The notes beneath the pieces are model-generated. The model ran no database searches, was not told the DNA's origin, and saw only the letters and a program-made list of their open reading frames with translations. From Minwuiaceae bacterium (lineage in GTDB: Bacteria > Pseudomonadota > Alphaproteobacteria > Minwuiales > Minwuiaceae), in contig JANQEE010000045.1 of NCBI GenBank assembly GCA_028278525.1, positions 124,001 to 188,000 on the forward strand: a DNA stretch of 64,000 bases, read 5' to 3'. This document shows, in pieces, positions 52,521 to 62,232 of the stretch. The translations under genes and the position numbers were made by a program. Positions within the stretch are counted from its first letter, which is position 1; the number at the start of each line of letters is the position of its first letter.

Positions 52521-53863
52521 AACAGGTTCTTCGCATCCGACGAGAAGGTCGGAAACGCGAACGAGGTCTCCTTGAACCGGCTGGCCGAGATGCCGTGCTG
52601 CATGGCCATCGAGAACAGATGGATCAGGTCTTCACCCTGATGGCCGACCATATGCGCGCCGACAAAGCGGTCGTTCGATTCGTCGACCAAGACTTTCGAC
52701 CAAGCCACTGTTTCGCCGTAGCTCTTGCCCGAAAACCAACCGGTCATGTCGTTCGTGGAGACGGCCACGTCGAGGCCCTGCTCTTTCGCCTCCTGTTCGG
52801 TCAGGCCGACGCTGCTTAAGGCCGGCACGGTATAGACGCAGCTTGGCAAAGCCGCGTAGTCGGGTTCGACGCTGGGCCCGTCCACGATGTTCCGGCCGAC
52901 GATGCGGCCCTCGTAGGTCGCGACGGGCGACAACTGGGCGGAGGCGACCAGCGCGTCGCCGCAGACCCAGACCGAGGGGTTGGAGGTGGAACGGAGATAG
53001 GAGTCGACTTCTACGCGAATGCCGTCGTGGGCGACGTTGCCGGCCGCGAGGTCGAGCGTATCGACATTGGCGATACGGCCCGCGCCATTGACCACACGGT
53101 CGGCGTCCAGGCTCTGCTCTTTACCGCCGTGTTTAAAAGCCACGCGTAACTTGCCATTCTGCTTGGTAATTTCCTTTACCTCGACACCGGTCTTCACGGC
53201 GATGCCGATGCGCTCGCTTTCCTGCTGCACGGCATCGACGGCATCCTTGTCCATACGCGGCAGCAGGCTCGGCATCACTTCCAGAATGGTGACCTTGGCC
53301 CCCGCCCTGGCATAGACGTGGCTGAATTCCATGGCGATGACGCCGCCGCCGATGAAGACGACCTCCTGCGGCAAGGTCCGTTCGGACAGAACGTCGTCGG
53401 AGGTGATCAGGTGCTCCGCGCCGGGGATCGGCAGAGGCCGCGGTTTCGAGCCGGTGGCGATGACGATGTTGTCGCCCTCGATCACCGTGCCGTCGATATT
53501 GACGGCGTTGGGACCGACGAAGCGGGCGTGGCCCCGGAACACCTCGCCCCGCTTGGCGGCGACGTCGGCCATCGCGTCGGGAATGAAACCGATCATGTCC
53601 TTCTCGCGGTCGATCAGCTTGGCCCAATCCAACGTCGGCTTGCCAACATCAATGCCATGGATCCCGGCTATCTCAATCTCATGCAAGGCATGCGCCGCCG
53701 CGACCAGCACTTTCTTCGGCGTGCAGCCCCGATTCGGACAGACGCCGCCGAAATCCAGTTCCTCAATAAAGGCGATGCTCTTGCCCGCCTCATGGGCGAC
53801 CGCCGATACGCCGAAGCCGGCATTGCCACCGCCCAGAATTACCACGTCGAAACGATTGGCCAT
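52517..53863 (-). CDS. FAD/NAD(P) disulfide oxidoreductase lacking the C-terminal active base
   Basis: A 448-residue member of the pyridine nucleotide-disulfide oxidoreductase family (lipoamide dehydrogenase/mercuric reductase class). The FAD motif GGGNAGFG is near 11-18, the redox-active CPNRGC near 42-47 and NADP-type GGGVIAMEF near 173. The C-terminal HPxxxE catalytic pair of lipoamide dehydrogenase and glutathione reductase is replaced: the end reads FAFPTFSSDAKNLF. So it may act on a non-thiol or membrane substrate. The start at 53863 follows GGGGGA; two further ATGs lie just upstream. It faces nosX with a four-base overlap. Confidence 0.9.
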   Translation of the reverse strand: MANRFDVVILGGGNAGFGVSAVAHEAGKSIAFIEELDFGGVCPNRGCTPKKVLVAAAHALHEIEIAGIHGIDVGKPTLDWAKLIDREKDMIGFIPDAMADVAAKRGEVFRGHARFVGPNAVNIDGTVIEGDNIVIATGSKPRPLPIPGAEHLITSDDVLSERTLPQEVVFIGGGVIAMEFSHVYARAGAKVTILEVMPSLLPRMDKDAVDAVQQESERIGIAVKTGVEVKEITKQNGKLRVAFKHGGKEQSLDADRVVNGAGRIANVDTLDLAAGNVAHDGIRVEVDSYLRSTSNPSVWVCGDALVASAQLSPVATYEGRIVGRNIVDGPSVEPDYAALPSCVYTVPALSSVGLTEQEAKEQGLDVAVSTNDMTGWFSGKSYGETVAWSKVLVDESNDRFVGAHMVGHQGEDLIHLFSMAMQHGISASRFKETSFAFPTFSSDAKNLF

Positions 53864-54078
53864 CGTCATTCCCCCTGTTGTGTCGCAATCCGCAACATGT
53901 CCGACCAAGCGGTTCACGTAACCGAACCGCACTTTCACATTGTCGTTAGGCCCGCCTGTTTCAGTTTGCCAGACACAATGCCGTGTCGTCTCATCTGCGG
54001 TACCCGGTCTCCGATAGATGCCGTCCGTTGCATTCGCGTTACGGTCGGTCCGGTAAAAAGCGACATTGGGGGAGGATC

Positions 54079-54888
54079 ATGAAAGGTCAAATCGCGGCGC
54101 TCTGCGCCCTGTTCACTGTCGGTATGGCCACGCCCGGCTGGACGGCCGATATCGCGGCCGGCGAAGCGACGGCCAAAGCGGTCTGCGCCGCCTGTCACGG
54201 CGCCAACGGCATCAGCGTCGCCGACACCATCCCGAACCTGGCCGGCCAAAAAGAGAAGTACCTGATCGCGCAACTCAAGGCGTTCAGGGCGGAGACGCGC
54301 AAGAACGCGATGATGAACGCCATCGCCGAGCAGGTCGACGAGGCCGATATCGCCAACGTCGCGGCGTTCTTCTCCAGCCTGCCCGGCGCGGCGCAAAGCG
54401 CGGAGAAGTCCAAGCCGCTGGACAACCTGGTCTCCACGCGGATGGGCTTTCCGGCAGACTTCGCCACCGGTTTCACCCACTACACCACGATCAACTTCGA
54501 AGGCCGCAAGCAGGTCCGTAAATACTACGCCAATAAGGCCGCGGTCGCGGCGGCGCGCGACGGCAAGCAAATGCCCGACGGCTCGGTGCTGTTGGTCGAG
54601 GTGTTCAAGGCCAAGCTGGACGGCGCGGGCAAGCCGGTGACCGGCGCGGACGGGTTTTACGTGGCCGACGGGCTGGCCGCCTATACGGCGATGGAGAAGC
54701 AGCCGGGGTGGGGTGCGGACTTCCCGGAGATCCTGCGCAACGGCGATTGGCATTACGCCGTGTTCAAGGCCGACAAGTCGCGCCGGCCCGGCGTCAACCA
54801 GGCGACCTGCCTTGCCTGCCACAAGCCGCTTGTCGACGACAGTTACGTGTTCTCGCTGAAGGCCTTACAGGAGGTCGCGCGGAAGTAG
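54079..54888 (+). CDS. Secreted dihaem protein: cytochrome c fused to a cytochrome P460-like domain
   Basis: A 269-residue periplasmic protein. A signal peptide (ALCALFTVGMATPGWTA) is followed by a class I cytochrome c with CAACH at about 36-40 and an axial Met candidate in KNAMMNAI. A C-terminal domain resembles cytochrome P460/cytochrome c'-beta: YYANKAAVAAARDGKQMPDG, then a second haem site CLACHKP in the last 25 residues and YVFSLKAL. P460 proteins oxidise hydroxylamine or bind NO. A strong ribosome-binding site GGGGGAGG precedes the ATG. Next to the nos operon, a role in nitrogen oxide handling is plausible. The crosslinking Lys of true P460 was not identified. Confidence 0.83.
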   Translation: MKGQIAALCALFTVGMATPGWTADIAAGEATAKAVCAACHGANGISVADTIPNLAGQKEKYLIAQLKAFRAETRKNAMMNAIAEQVDEADIANVAAFFSSLPGAAQSAEKSKPLDNLVSTRMGFPADFATGFTHYTTINFEGRKQVRKYYANKAAVAAARDGKQMPDGSVLLVEVFKAKLDGAGKPVTGADGFYVADGLAAYTAMEKQPGWGADFPEILRNGDWHYAVFKADKSRRPGVNQATCLACHKPLVDDSYVFSLKALQEVARK

Positions 54889-54896
54889 TTGCGGCC

Positions 54897-57800
54897 TCAG
54901 ATCGCCTGCGCCTCGCCGCGATCCTGGACGGGATGGCCCAACCGGTTGAGCAAGGCCGCCGCGTCCTCCAGATCCGGGGTCTCGAAGCCTTCGGTGAACC
55001 AGTCGTAAACCGGCACAAGCAGGTCAAGCGCGCCTTGTTCGTCGCCGTCCCGGGATAGAAGCCGAGCCAAGCTGGTGGCGGCACGCAGTTCCAGCGCCTT
55101 GGCCTGTTGCGCGCCGGCGACGGCCAGGGCGCGCCGGAACTTTTCCTCCGCCGGCTGGCGATTGCCGGCGCCGCGCGCCAGCAGGATTTCGCCGTGCAGC
55201 CTGAGGATCTCGGCTTGCCAGGTGCGTTCGCCCGTATTCTCGACGATGTCGGCCGCGCCTTCGATCACCCTGAGCGCCTGTCCGGGTTGTTCGTTGTACA
55301 GATGGCCCATCGCCAGAAGCGCATGGTAATAGGGCCGCTCGCGATGTTTGCCGGCGGCACGCCAGGCCTTCATGGCATCCTCGATCTGCGCGACGCCGGC
55401 GGCCGCGTCCCCGACCGCGGCCTCCACCCAGCCCTGCACGATCATGCATTCGGCGGCGAGGCGCGCCAGACCGGCCTCCGCACATAACTCGCTTGTTCGA
55501 CGCGCATGCTGTTTCGCGAGGGTCGCCTCCCGCCGGTACTGATGCAGGCGGACGACATGCCATTCGGCGAGCGCCAGGCTTGGCGGATGGTCCAGGCGTT
55601 GCGCCAGATCGACCGTGCGATGCGCCATCTCCAAGCCCTGGTCCGGCCGCCCGAGCAGCCACAGGCAAAGCGCGCCCGTCGCGTGGCAGCAGACGCCTGG
55701 ATCGTGGCCACCATAGGTGAAGGTCTGCACGTGGTCGCGCGCGGCATCGTAAAGTTCGATGCCGTCCCGGGCGTGCTCGAGCGCTTCGCCGACGTCGCCG
55801 AGATAAAGGCCGGTGGTCCAGACCGCGTGGTGCGCCTGAAGCAGGAACTCCGTCCCCGACTGTTTCTCGGCGATCGCCATGACGTCGTCGGCAAGCTTCT
55901 TCGCCGACGAGGGTTTGGGGCGGAACTGCTCGTTCAGCCAGGCGCCCCAGGTCGCCGCGAAGCGGTCCGCGGTGCCGTCGAGCGCCTGGGCGAGCTTGCG
56001 CGCGCGCCGATAGCTGTTCTTGGCCGCGGCCGCGCCCCAGCCCCGGGTCAGCATCAGGTTCGGGCCGAGCGCCAGCAGGATGTCGAGTTCCAGCCGGTCC
56101 CGCTCCGCGGACGCGGGCAGATTGTCCAGAACGTCGAGCGCCTTTTCCAGATAGCCGATCGCCTGGGCGTGCGCCGAGCGCCGGACCGCCATGTCGGCGG
56201 CGCGGCCGAGGAAGTCCGCCGCCTCCGCCCACAAATCGCCCGCAAGGGCGTGGCGGGCCAGGCTCTCGCTCCAGTTGTCGAGCTGATCCGGGAACCGGGC
56301 CTGGATGGTGCGGAACAGCCGGGCATGCATGGACCGCCGATGGCTCAGCAGCAAACCCTGGTAGACGACTTCGTGGACCAGGGCGTGCTTGAAGCTGAAT
56401 TCGATATCGGGCGGCAGGCGCGACTCATAGAGAATTTCGGCGGCGCGAAGTTCGGCCAGCGTCGCTTCGAACAGGCGATCGTCGAAGTCGGCGGCCTGCC
56501 GCAGCAGGGCCACCGGCACGTCCTTGCCAATCACCGCGGCGATCTGCAAAAGCCGCTTGGCGTCGGCGGTCAAACTGTCGACGCGCGCGGCGACGACCGC
56601 CTGTACGGTTGCCGGAACATCGAAATCGGCAGCCGGTTTGCGCAGGCGGTACTGTCCCGGCCGGCCTTTGAAGGTGCCGTTTTCCAGCAACGTGGCCACC
56701 GTCTCTTCCAGGAACAGCGGCGCGCCCTCGGTTCGTTCGGCAATCAACCGGCGCAGGTCGGACGACGACGGATCTTCGCCCAGCAGGTTGGTCAGGAACC
56801 GCTCGATCGCATCCGGCTCCAGAGGGTCGGCGCGGATCAGCCGGAAGTAGCTTTTGCCGGCCCAGTCGTGCCGGTAGTCCGGCCGATAGGTGACCAGGAG
56901 AAAAATGCGGGCGCCCGCAAGAGCGTCGACCAGGCTGTTGAGAAACTCCTGACAGTCCTTGTCGATCCAGTGCAGATCCTCGACCACCACGATGAGCGGG
57001 CTGATCTGGCTCTGCCGGATGAATAGCGCCTTGAGCGCGTCCACGGTCACGCGACGGCGTACCTGCGCATCGATCTTAAGCCAGGCTTCGTCCCGACTGG
57101 GCAGACCCAAAAGGGAGCCGAGCGCCGGCAGATGCTCCAGCAGCGTTTCGTCCAGGCCGGCGACCCGGTCGCGCAGTCTCTCGGCAAGATCGGGCGGCGT
57201 ATCGAGTTGGCCGACACCGAGCCAATCCCTGAGCAGATACACTGCCGCGGGACTCGGCGCCTCCCGTTCATAGGCGGTCATCGTCGTGCCGATGACGGTG
57301 CAGTCCCGCGCCCGATCCGACTGCAGGCATTCGTGCACCAGACGGGATTTGCCCATGCCGGCGTCGCCGACGACCGCGACCACTTCGCCGCGGCCGGCGG
57401 CGGCCCGCTCCAACGCCCGATCCATCGTCGCCAGCTCGGCGTCGCGGCCGACCAGCGCCGTGAGCCCGCGCGCCGCCCGCACCTGCCAGCGGGTTCGCGA
57501 GTCGGCGCGGCCGGTCAGTTCGAACAGCTCGCCGTCGCCGAGCGGCCGAACGGTGACGAACCCCTGCACCCGCCGAGAGGTTTCCGCGGTCATGGCGATC
57601 ATGCCGGGATCGACCCGGCGTTCGGCGCGATGAGCCACATGCATCACCGGGCCGGCCGCGTCGTAACGCCTGGAATATTCGTCGCCGACGGACTGCACTA
57701 CGACTTCGCCGGAATGCAGCCCGACGCGTATTGCCAATCCGCCGCCAGCCAGGGCTTTGACCGCCGCCTGCATCGCCAGCGCGGCAAAACAGCCGCGCAG

Positions 57801-59657
57801 CGCATGGTCTTCATAGGCAAAAGGCGCGCCGAACAGCGCAACGATACGGTCCCCATGCGTGCCGCTGACCGTGCCGTCGTAGCGGTGCACGGCGTCGATC
57901 ATCGCGCGCAGCGCGGGCGAAAGCCGGTCCAACGCCGCTTCCGGGTCGAGCCCTTCGATCAGCGAGGTCGAGCCTTCGATATCGGCAAAAAGGACGGTGA
58001 CGTTCTTTCGCTCCGCATCTGCCAAGTCCGGGGCAGACGACGGGCTGTCGGCGTCCGCCGGATCGGTCTCCCCCGGCAACAATCCGACCTTGCGCAGACC
58101 GTCGAAGAGGTGGCGGTTGGCGGCCGCGTCGCGGTACAGCGCCCATTTGGCCCGCATCGCGGTGAAGCCCGGCTGGGCGCGTTCGCAGGCCGCGGCGGCG
58201 GCGCGCGCCGCTTCGTCGTCTCCGAGATGGCCGCAGCAGATGGCCATGAGGTGATTGGCATAGGGGTTGGCCGGGGTGCGGCCGATCACCCGGCGCAGCA
58301 GGTCCCGGGCTTCGCCGTAGCGCCGCGCATTGATGTAAGCGCGCGCCAGGCCGCAATGATAGAAATGACCGCGCGGGTTGTTCGGATCGAGCCGAACCGC
58401 GCTTTCCAACAACGGCAGGCCTTGAGCGGATTCGCCGACGATATCGAGCTGATTGCCGAGCGAAAAGCTGGCGTGCGGATTACTGGGGCAGCAGGTGATC
58501 GCCTTACGGAACTCGGCGATGGCGAGATCCGGCTGATTGGCCCAGACGTAACAGCTACCCAGACTGACATGCGCGTAAGACGACGCATGATCCAGCATGA
58601 CGGCACGGCGCGCGGCCCTGAAGCCGTCGCCAAGCGTTTCCTCCCGATCCTCGCTGTTTTCATAGAGCAGATCGCGAAGTTGCGTCATTGCCAGCCCGGC
58701 ATAGGCTTCGCTGTAATCGGGATCCAGGGCGATCGCGTTCATGAACGATAGGCGCGCCTCGCCGCTGCCGGCCACGGTCGCCCGGCTCAACTGCACGACG
58801 CCATGGAGGTAGTGGTCCCAGGCACTGAACTCGTCCGCATCCTTGGCCGCCGACAGCCGGGAATCCGTCTGCTCCAGTTCCGGCACCACGGCCGCGGCAA
58901 TCCGGCTGACGATGTCGTCCGGCGTTTCAAGCGGATCGCCGGCCCGCCAACCGAAGCGTTCGGACCAGAGGCGATGGCCGCTCTTTCCATCGACGAGCCG
59001 GATGTTGAGGCGCCGGTCGTCGCCGTCCTTGCGCAACCCGCCGGTGACCATGTAGCGCGCGCCGAGATGCGCCGCTATCAGCCGAACGTCCGTCGCACCG
59101 TCTTCGAAGGCGTCGCCGGCGATTACCGGGAACGACCGCCAGATCGACAGCGCGGCGACGACCTTCTCCGTCAACGCTTCGGCCAAGTCGGCGTCCGGCG
59201 CATCCGCTTCGGCGACCCCGAAGGGGAGCACCGCCAAAATCGGTCGGCCCCGACCATCCCGGACTGGCCCGTCCGGCAGCGGCGGACCCGGCTCTTCAGG
59301 CTGTCCCGGCGCGCCGCCGTCCAGCCGTTCCTCGACCGCGGCGACGAACCGGTAGCCATGCCCGTGTTTGGTCTGGATCACGGTCTGCGACCGTCCGCTG
59401 TCGCCGACGGCCTGCCGCAAAGCCCTAACGCAGGTGTTCAATGCGGCATCGCCGACATGCACGCCCGGCCAAACCCGGTCGAACAGTTCCTCCTTCGGAA
59501 CGACGCGGTCGCGGTGGGCGATGAGGTAGGCGAGCAGGCCATAGACCTTGGGCCGAAGCGGCACGACGCCGTCGGCGGTCAACAGCTCGCGCTGCTTCAC
59601 GTCGAGGATAAATCGATCGAACGCGTACGCTACGACAACCCCTTGTCGCCCAACCAT
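54897..59657 (-). CDS. Giant multidomain regulator: winged helix, TolB-like, TPR, cyclase-like, AAA ATPase, TPR
   Basis: A 1586-residue cytoplasmic signalling protein. Order: OmpR-type winged helix (about 7-100, LRQAVGDSGRSQTVIQTKHG), a FlgO/TolB-like domain (about 140-280), TPR-type helices, a class III cyclase homology domain (about 548-720), an AAA ATPase with Walker A GDAGMGKSR near 762, and a long TPR tail to the end. The cyclase domain keeps Asp in FADIEGS and GDRIVALFG, but the transition-state Asn reads His (VMHVAHRAER), so catalysis is doubtful. The start at 59657 is chosen over the longer frame at 59696, which overlaps a GTTAC-AAA-GTAAC palindrome. It is followed by the cytochrome gene's convergent end eight bases away. 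Confidence 0.85.
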   Translation of the reverse strand: MVGRQGVVVAYAFDRFILDVKQRELLTADGVVPLRPKVYGLLAYLIAHRDRVVPKEELFDRVWPGVHVGDAALNTCVRALRQAVGDSGRSQTVIQTKHGHGYRFVAAVEERLDGGAPGQPEEPGPPLPDGPVRDGRGRPILAVLPFGVAEADAPDADLAEALTEKVVAALSIWRSFPVIAGDAFEDGATDVRLIAAHLGARYMVTGGLRKDGDDRRLNIRLVDGKSGHRLWSERFGWRAGDPLETPDDIVSRIAAAVVPELEQTDSRLSAAKDADEFSAWDHYLHGVVQLSRATVAGSGEARLSFMNAIALDPDYSEAYAGLAMTQLRDLLYENSEDREETLGDGFRAARRAVMLDHASSYAHVSLGSCYVWANQPDLAIAEFRKAITCCPSNPHASFSLGNQLDIVGESAQGLPLLESAVRLDPNNPRGHFYHCGLARAYINARRYGEARDLLRRVIGRTPANPYANHLMAICCGHLGDDEAARAAAAACERAQPGFTAMRAKWALYRDAAANRHLFDGLRKVGLLPGETDPADADSPSSAPDLADAERKNVTVLFADIEGSTSLIEGLDPEAALDRLSPALRAMIDAVHRYDGTVSGTHGDRIVALFGAPFAYEDHALRGCFAALAMQAAVKALAGGGLAIRVGLHSGEVVVQSVGDEYSRRYDAAGPVMHVAHRAERRVDPGMIAMTAETSRRVQGFVTVRPLGDGELFELTGRADSRTRWQVRAARGLTALVGRDAELATMDRALERAAAGRGEVVAVVGDAGMGKSRLVHECLQSDRARDCTVIGTTMTAYEREAPSPAAVYLLRDWLGVGQLDTPPDLAERLRDRVAGLDETLLEHLPALGSLLGLPSRDEAWLKIDAQVRRRVTVDALKALFIRQSQISPLIVVVEDLHWIDKDCQEFLNSLVDALAGARIFLLVTYRPDYRHDWAGKSYFRLIRADPLEPDAIERFLTNLLGEDPSSSDLRRLIAERTEGAPLFLEETVATLLENGTFKGRPGQYRLRKPAADFDVPATVQAVVAARVDSLTADAKRLLQIAAVIGKDVPVALLRQAADFDDRLFEATLAELRAAEILYESRLPPDIEFSFKHALVHEVVYQGLLLSHRRSMHARLFRTIQARFPDQLDNWSESLARHALAGDLWAEAADFLGRAADMAVRRSAHAQAIGYLEKALDVLDNLPASAERDRLELDILLALGPNLMLTRGWGAAAAKNSYRRARKLAQALDGTADRFAATWGAWLNEQFRPKPSSAKKLADDVMAIAEKQSGTEFLLQAHHAVWTTGLYLGDVGEALEHARDGIELYDAARDHVQTFTYGGHDPGVCCHATGALCLWLLGRPDQGLEMAHRTVDLAQRLDHPPSLALAEWHVVRLHQYRREATLAKQHARRTSELCAEAGLARLAAECMIVQGWVEAAVGDAAAGVAQIEDAMKAWRAAGKHRERPYYHALLAMGHLYNEQPGQALRVIEGAADIVENTGERTWQAEILRLHGEILLARGAGNRQPAEEKFRRALAVAGAQQAKALELRAATSLARLLSRDGDEQGALDLLVPVYDWFTEGFETPDLEDAAALLNRLGHPVQDRGEAQAI

Positions 59658-59681
59658 GCCACCCACCATCGATTTAGGCGG

Positions 59682-59694
59682 GTTACAAAGTAAC
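59682..59694. promoter_or_regulatory. GTTAC-N3-GTAAC palindrome before the giant regulator
   Basis: GTTACAAAGTAAC is a perfect inverted repeat (arms GTTAC/GTAAC, three-base centre) lying 25 bases upstream of the chosen ATG at 59657. It may be an operator for autoregulation. A further GC-rich palindrome (GTCGCCC-C-GGGCGAC) lies at 59710-59724. No binding data exist for either. Confidence 0.45.
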
Positions 59695-59751
59695 ACGAAT
59701 CGGGTGGGTGTCGCCCCGGGCGACAGTAACGTTGTCGTCGGCCTTGGCGGC

Positions 59752-62232
59752 CTATGACTCGTCGAGTTCCCGGGCCCAGCGGGCGTTTGTATCTTTATGA
59801 CGCCGGAGAAGGGCGCCGTTCCGGTCGAGATCGATCTGATAGGACGGCGTCATCTCGTCGACGATGGAGATCCGCTGGCGCACCCGGTCGGGCGTCCGTT
59901 CCAACCCGTCGAGGAGCTGCAAGGCCCGCTCGAAGTGCGGAACCGCCTCGAAGTGGGCGCGCGACTTGGCCGCGGCCAACCCGGCCAAGCGCCAGTGCAG
60001 TATGCCCATTTCGGCATCGCCCGCTTCGGCTAGGTGGTGGGCCATGAGTTCGGGATGCTCGTCGACCAGGGAGCGAAAGTGGATCTGCATGGCGTCGGCA
60101 ATGCGCCGATGGATGGCGCGGCGCGCCCGGCGCACCAGGCCCGAATAGGCGACATACTGGGCAAGCGCCTGCCTGAACACCAACACACGGTTCGGCGACG
60201 CGCTTCGTTCGTACAGGAATTCCGCCGCCTGCAAACGCTCCAGACAGGCTTCGCGCTCCGTATCTTCCAGATCGTCGATATGGCTCAGCAAATCGACCGG
60301 CACCTCCGTGCCGATGACCGCCGCAATCCGCAACAAAGCCTTGTCCGCCGGGGCGAGCCGGTCGATCCGGTCGGCCAGGACGTCCTTCACGCTGGACGGC
60401 AGGTCCGACCGATCCTCCAGCCACGACCAGGCAAGTTCCTCCAGAAAGAACAGATTGCCCTGCCCTTCCGCGACGATTTTGTCGAGCGCTTGCTCGGGCA
60501 GCGTTTCGGCGGCCGGCAGGGATTGAACAAGCGCCGTGCTGAGATGCGACGGCAGCGCATCCAGCGCGATCTGCGTCGCCGCCGAACTGTCCAGCCACGG
60601 CGCGCGGTAGCCGGCCCGATAGGTCGTGACCAGCAGGAGCTTCATGCCGGCAAGCCGCGACACCAGTTCCGACAACCATTCTTCCGAGGTCGGGTCGACC
60701 CAATGCAGATCCTCGATCACGACAAGGGTCGGCCGCTGGTCCGCAATGCCGCGGAAAATGCGATGCAGGAGAGCGAAGGTCTGCGTCCGGCTGTCCACCG
60801 CGCTGAGACCGTCGAGCAGACCGGGCCCGACCGGCAGGTCCATCAACCGGTTCAGCAAAGGGAGGGCGTTCGGCGGATCGATGCCGAGAGTCTCCAGTAG
60901 AGCCTGGCTTTGCGCGACAGGTTCGTCCGAGCCCGCCTCGTCCTGACGCGTGCAGAAGCCCTGCAACAGGCGCTTGATCGGCATGTAGGGACTGACCGAG
61001 GCGTATGACAGGCAATTGGCCTGGAGCAGGTTCGTCGTCGCCTGGTCGACGCTCTGCATGAATTCCCGCACAAGACGCGACTTGCCGATGCCCGGCTCGC
61101 CGGCGATACCCACCACCGCACCGCCGCCTTCCTTCAGGCGGTCGAACCGCTCTTTCAGGAAGCCCAATTCGCGGTCGCGGCCGACGAAACGGGTCAGTCC
61201 CCGGCCGCGCCGGGGCACGCCGGCATGTCGGGCGGTAAGCGCATGCACGAGATGGACGGACGGCGCGTTCGCGCCGTCCGGCGACTCGACGGGGAAGGCT
61301 TCCGCCCTGATCTCCGAGCGGACGATCTCGAACGTAGTATCGCTGGCCAGCACGCCGCCGGCCGGCGCGACCTGCTGCAGCGTGCCCGCCGTCTCGGTGG
61401 TCAGGCCGAAGGCGGTGTAGATCTGCCCGCTGTCACCGGGCAGGGCGCAGGCGACCACCGGTCCGGTGTGAATCCCGATACCGGCGCACAGTCCGTTCGG
61501 GTTCTCGCCACGGTTGCCGCGAAGCTCCTCTTGCAGCTCAAGGGCCGCGGAAACGGCCCGGCGGGCATGGTCCTCATACGCCTGCGGCGCGCCGAACAGG
61601 GCGACGACGCCGTCGCTCAGCCACTGGCTGACGGCGCCGCCGTATCGGGCGATCGCCCGCTGCGCCGTGACAAGGAAGTCCTCCATCGCCTCGTCGGCCG
61701 CTTCGACGTCGGACCCGGCCGCCAGCTTCGACGCGTTGGTCACCGTGCAATGCAATACGGTCACGTGTTTGTGTTCCTTACCGGTGGAAAACCGAGCCAT
61801 CGCCGCCGGTGCGGGCGGCACGATGTCCGAAGCGGCCGCCCGTTCGGCGGAACCGACCGGCGCCGCATCATGCGCCACCGGGCGCCGCTTCGGCCGGGCC
61901 GATTCCCGTTCGCGGTCGTCTCCCCGCTCCTCCACCGCGGCGACGAAACGGTAGCCGTGCCCGTGTTTGGTCTGGATCACGCGCTGGGACCGGCCGCTGT
62001 CACCGACCGCCTGCCTGAGCGACCTGACGCAGGTGTTCAGGGTCGCGTCGCCGACATGCACGTCCGGCCAAAGGTTTTCGAACAATTCCCGCTTCGGAAC
62101 GACGCGGTCGCGGTGGGCGATCAGATAGGCGAGCAGGCCGAAGACCTTTGGCCTGAGCGGGACGACGCCTTCCACGGTCATCAGTTCGCGCCGTTTCATG
62201 TCCAGCACAAATCGGTCGAATGTGTAATGCAT
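59752..62232 (-). CDS. Paralogous regulator: winged helix, degenerate cyclase, AAA ATPase
   Basis: An 826-residue paralogue of the neighbour. Its first 100 residues are near-identical in pattern (TFDRFVLDMKRRELMTVEGV; HVGDATLNTCVRSLRQAVGDS; TKHGHGYRFVAAVEER). The TolB-like and first TPR parts are absent. The cyclase homology domain begins near 155 and has lost the first metal Asp (VTVLHCTVTNAS). AAA Walker A GEPGIGKSR is near 377, and helical repeats run to about 800. It probably arose by tandem duplication and domain loss or gain, and probably regulates transcription with ATP-dependent switching. It is convergent to nothing and divergent from the methyltransferase. Confidence 0.85.
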   Translation of the reverse strand: MHYTFDRFVLDMKRRELMTVEGVVPLRPKVFGLLAYLIAHRDRVVPKRELFENLWPDVHVGDATLNTCVRSLRQAVGDSGRSQRVIQTKHGHGYRFVAAVEERGDDRERESARPKRRPVAHDAAPVGSAERAAASDIVPPAPAAMARFSTGKEHKHVTVLHCTVTNASKLAAGSDVEAADEAMEDFLVTAQRAIARYGGAVSQWLSDGVVALFGAPQAYEDHARRAVSAALELQEELRGNRGENPNGLCAGIGIHTGPVVACALPGDSGQIYTAFGLTTETAGTLQQVAPAGGVLASDTTFEIVRSEIRAEAFPVESPDGANAPSVHLVHALTARHAGVPRRGRGLTRFVGRDRELGFLKERFDRLKEGGGAVVGIAGEPGIGKSRLVREFMQSVDQATTNLLQANCLSYASVSPYMPIKRLLQGFCTRQDEAGSDEPVAQSQALLETLGIDPPNALPLLNRLMDLPVGPGLLDGLSAVDSRTQTFALLHRIFRGIADQRPTLVVIEDLHWVDPTSEEWLSELVSRLAGMKLLLVTTYRAGYRAPWLDSSAATQIALDALPSHLSTALVQSLPAAETLPEQALDKIVAEGQGNLFFLEELAWSWLEDRSDLPSSVKDVLADRIDRLAPADKALLRIAAVIGTEVPVDLLSHIDDLEDTEREACLERLQAAEFLYERSASPNRVLVFRQALAQYVAYSGLVRRARRAIHRRIADAMQIHFRSLVDEHPELMAHHLAEAGDAEMGILHWRLAGLAAAKSRAHFEAVPHFERALQLLDGLERTPDRVRQRISIVDEMTPSYQIDLDRNGALLRRHKDTNARWARELDES

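Noticed and set aside
55024-56232. A 402-residue frame within the giant regulator
   Set aside because: It is an overlapping frame of the same strand with Arg/Gly-rich junk; the real frame there encodes continuous TPR repeats.
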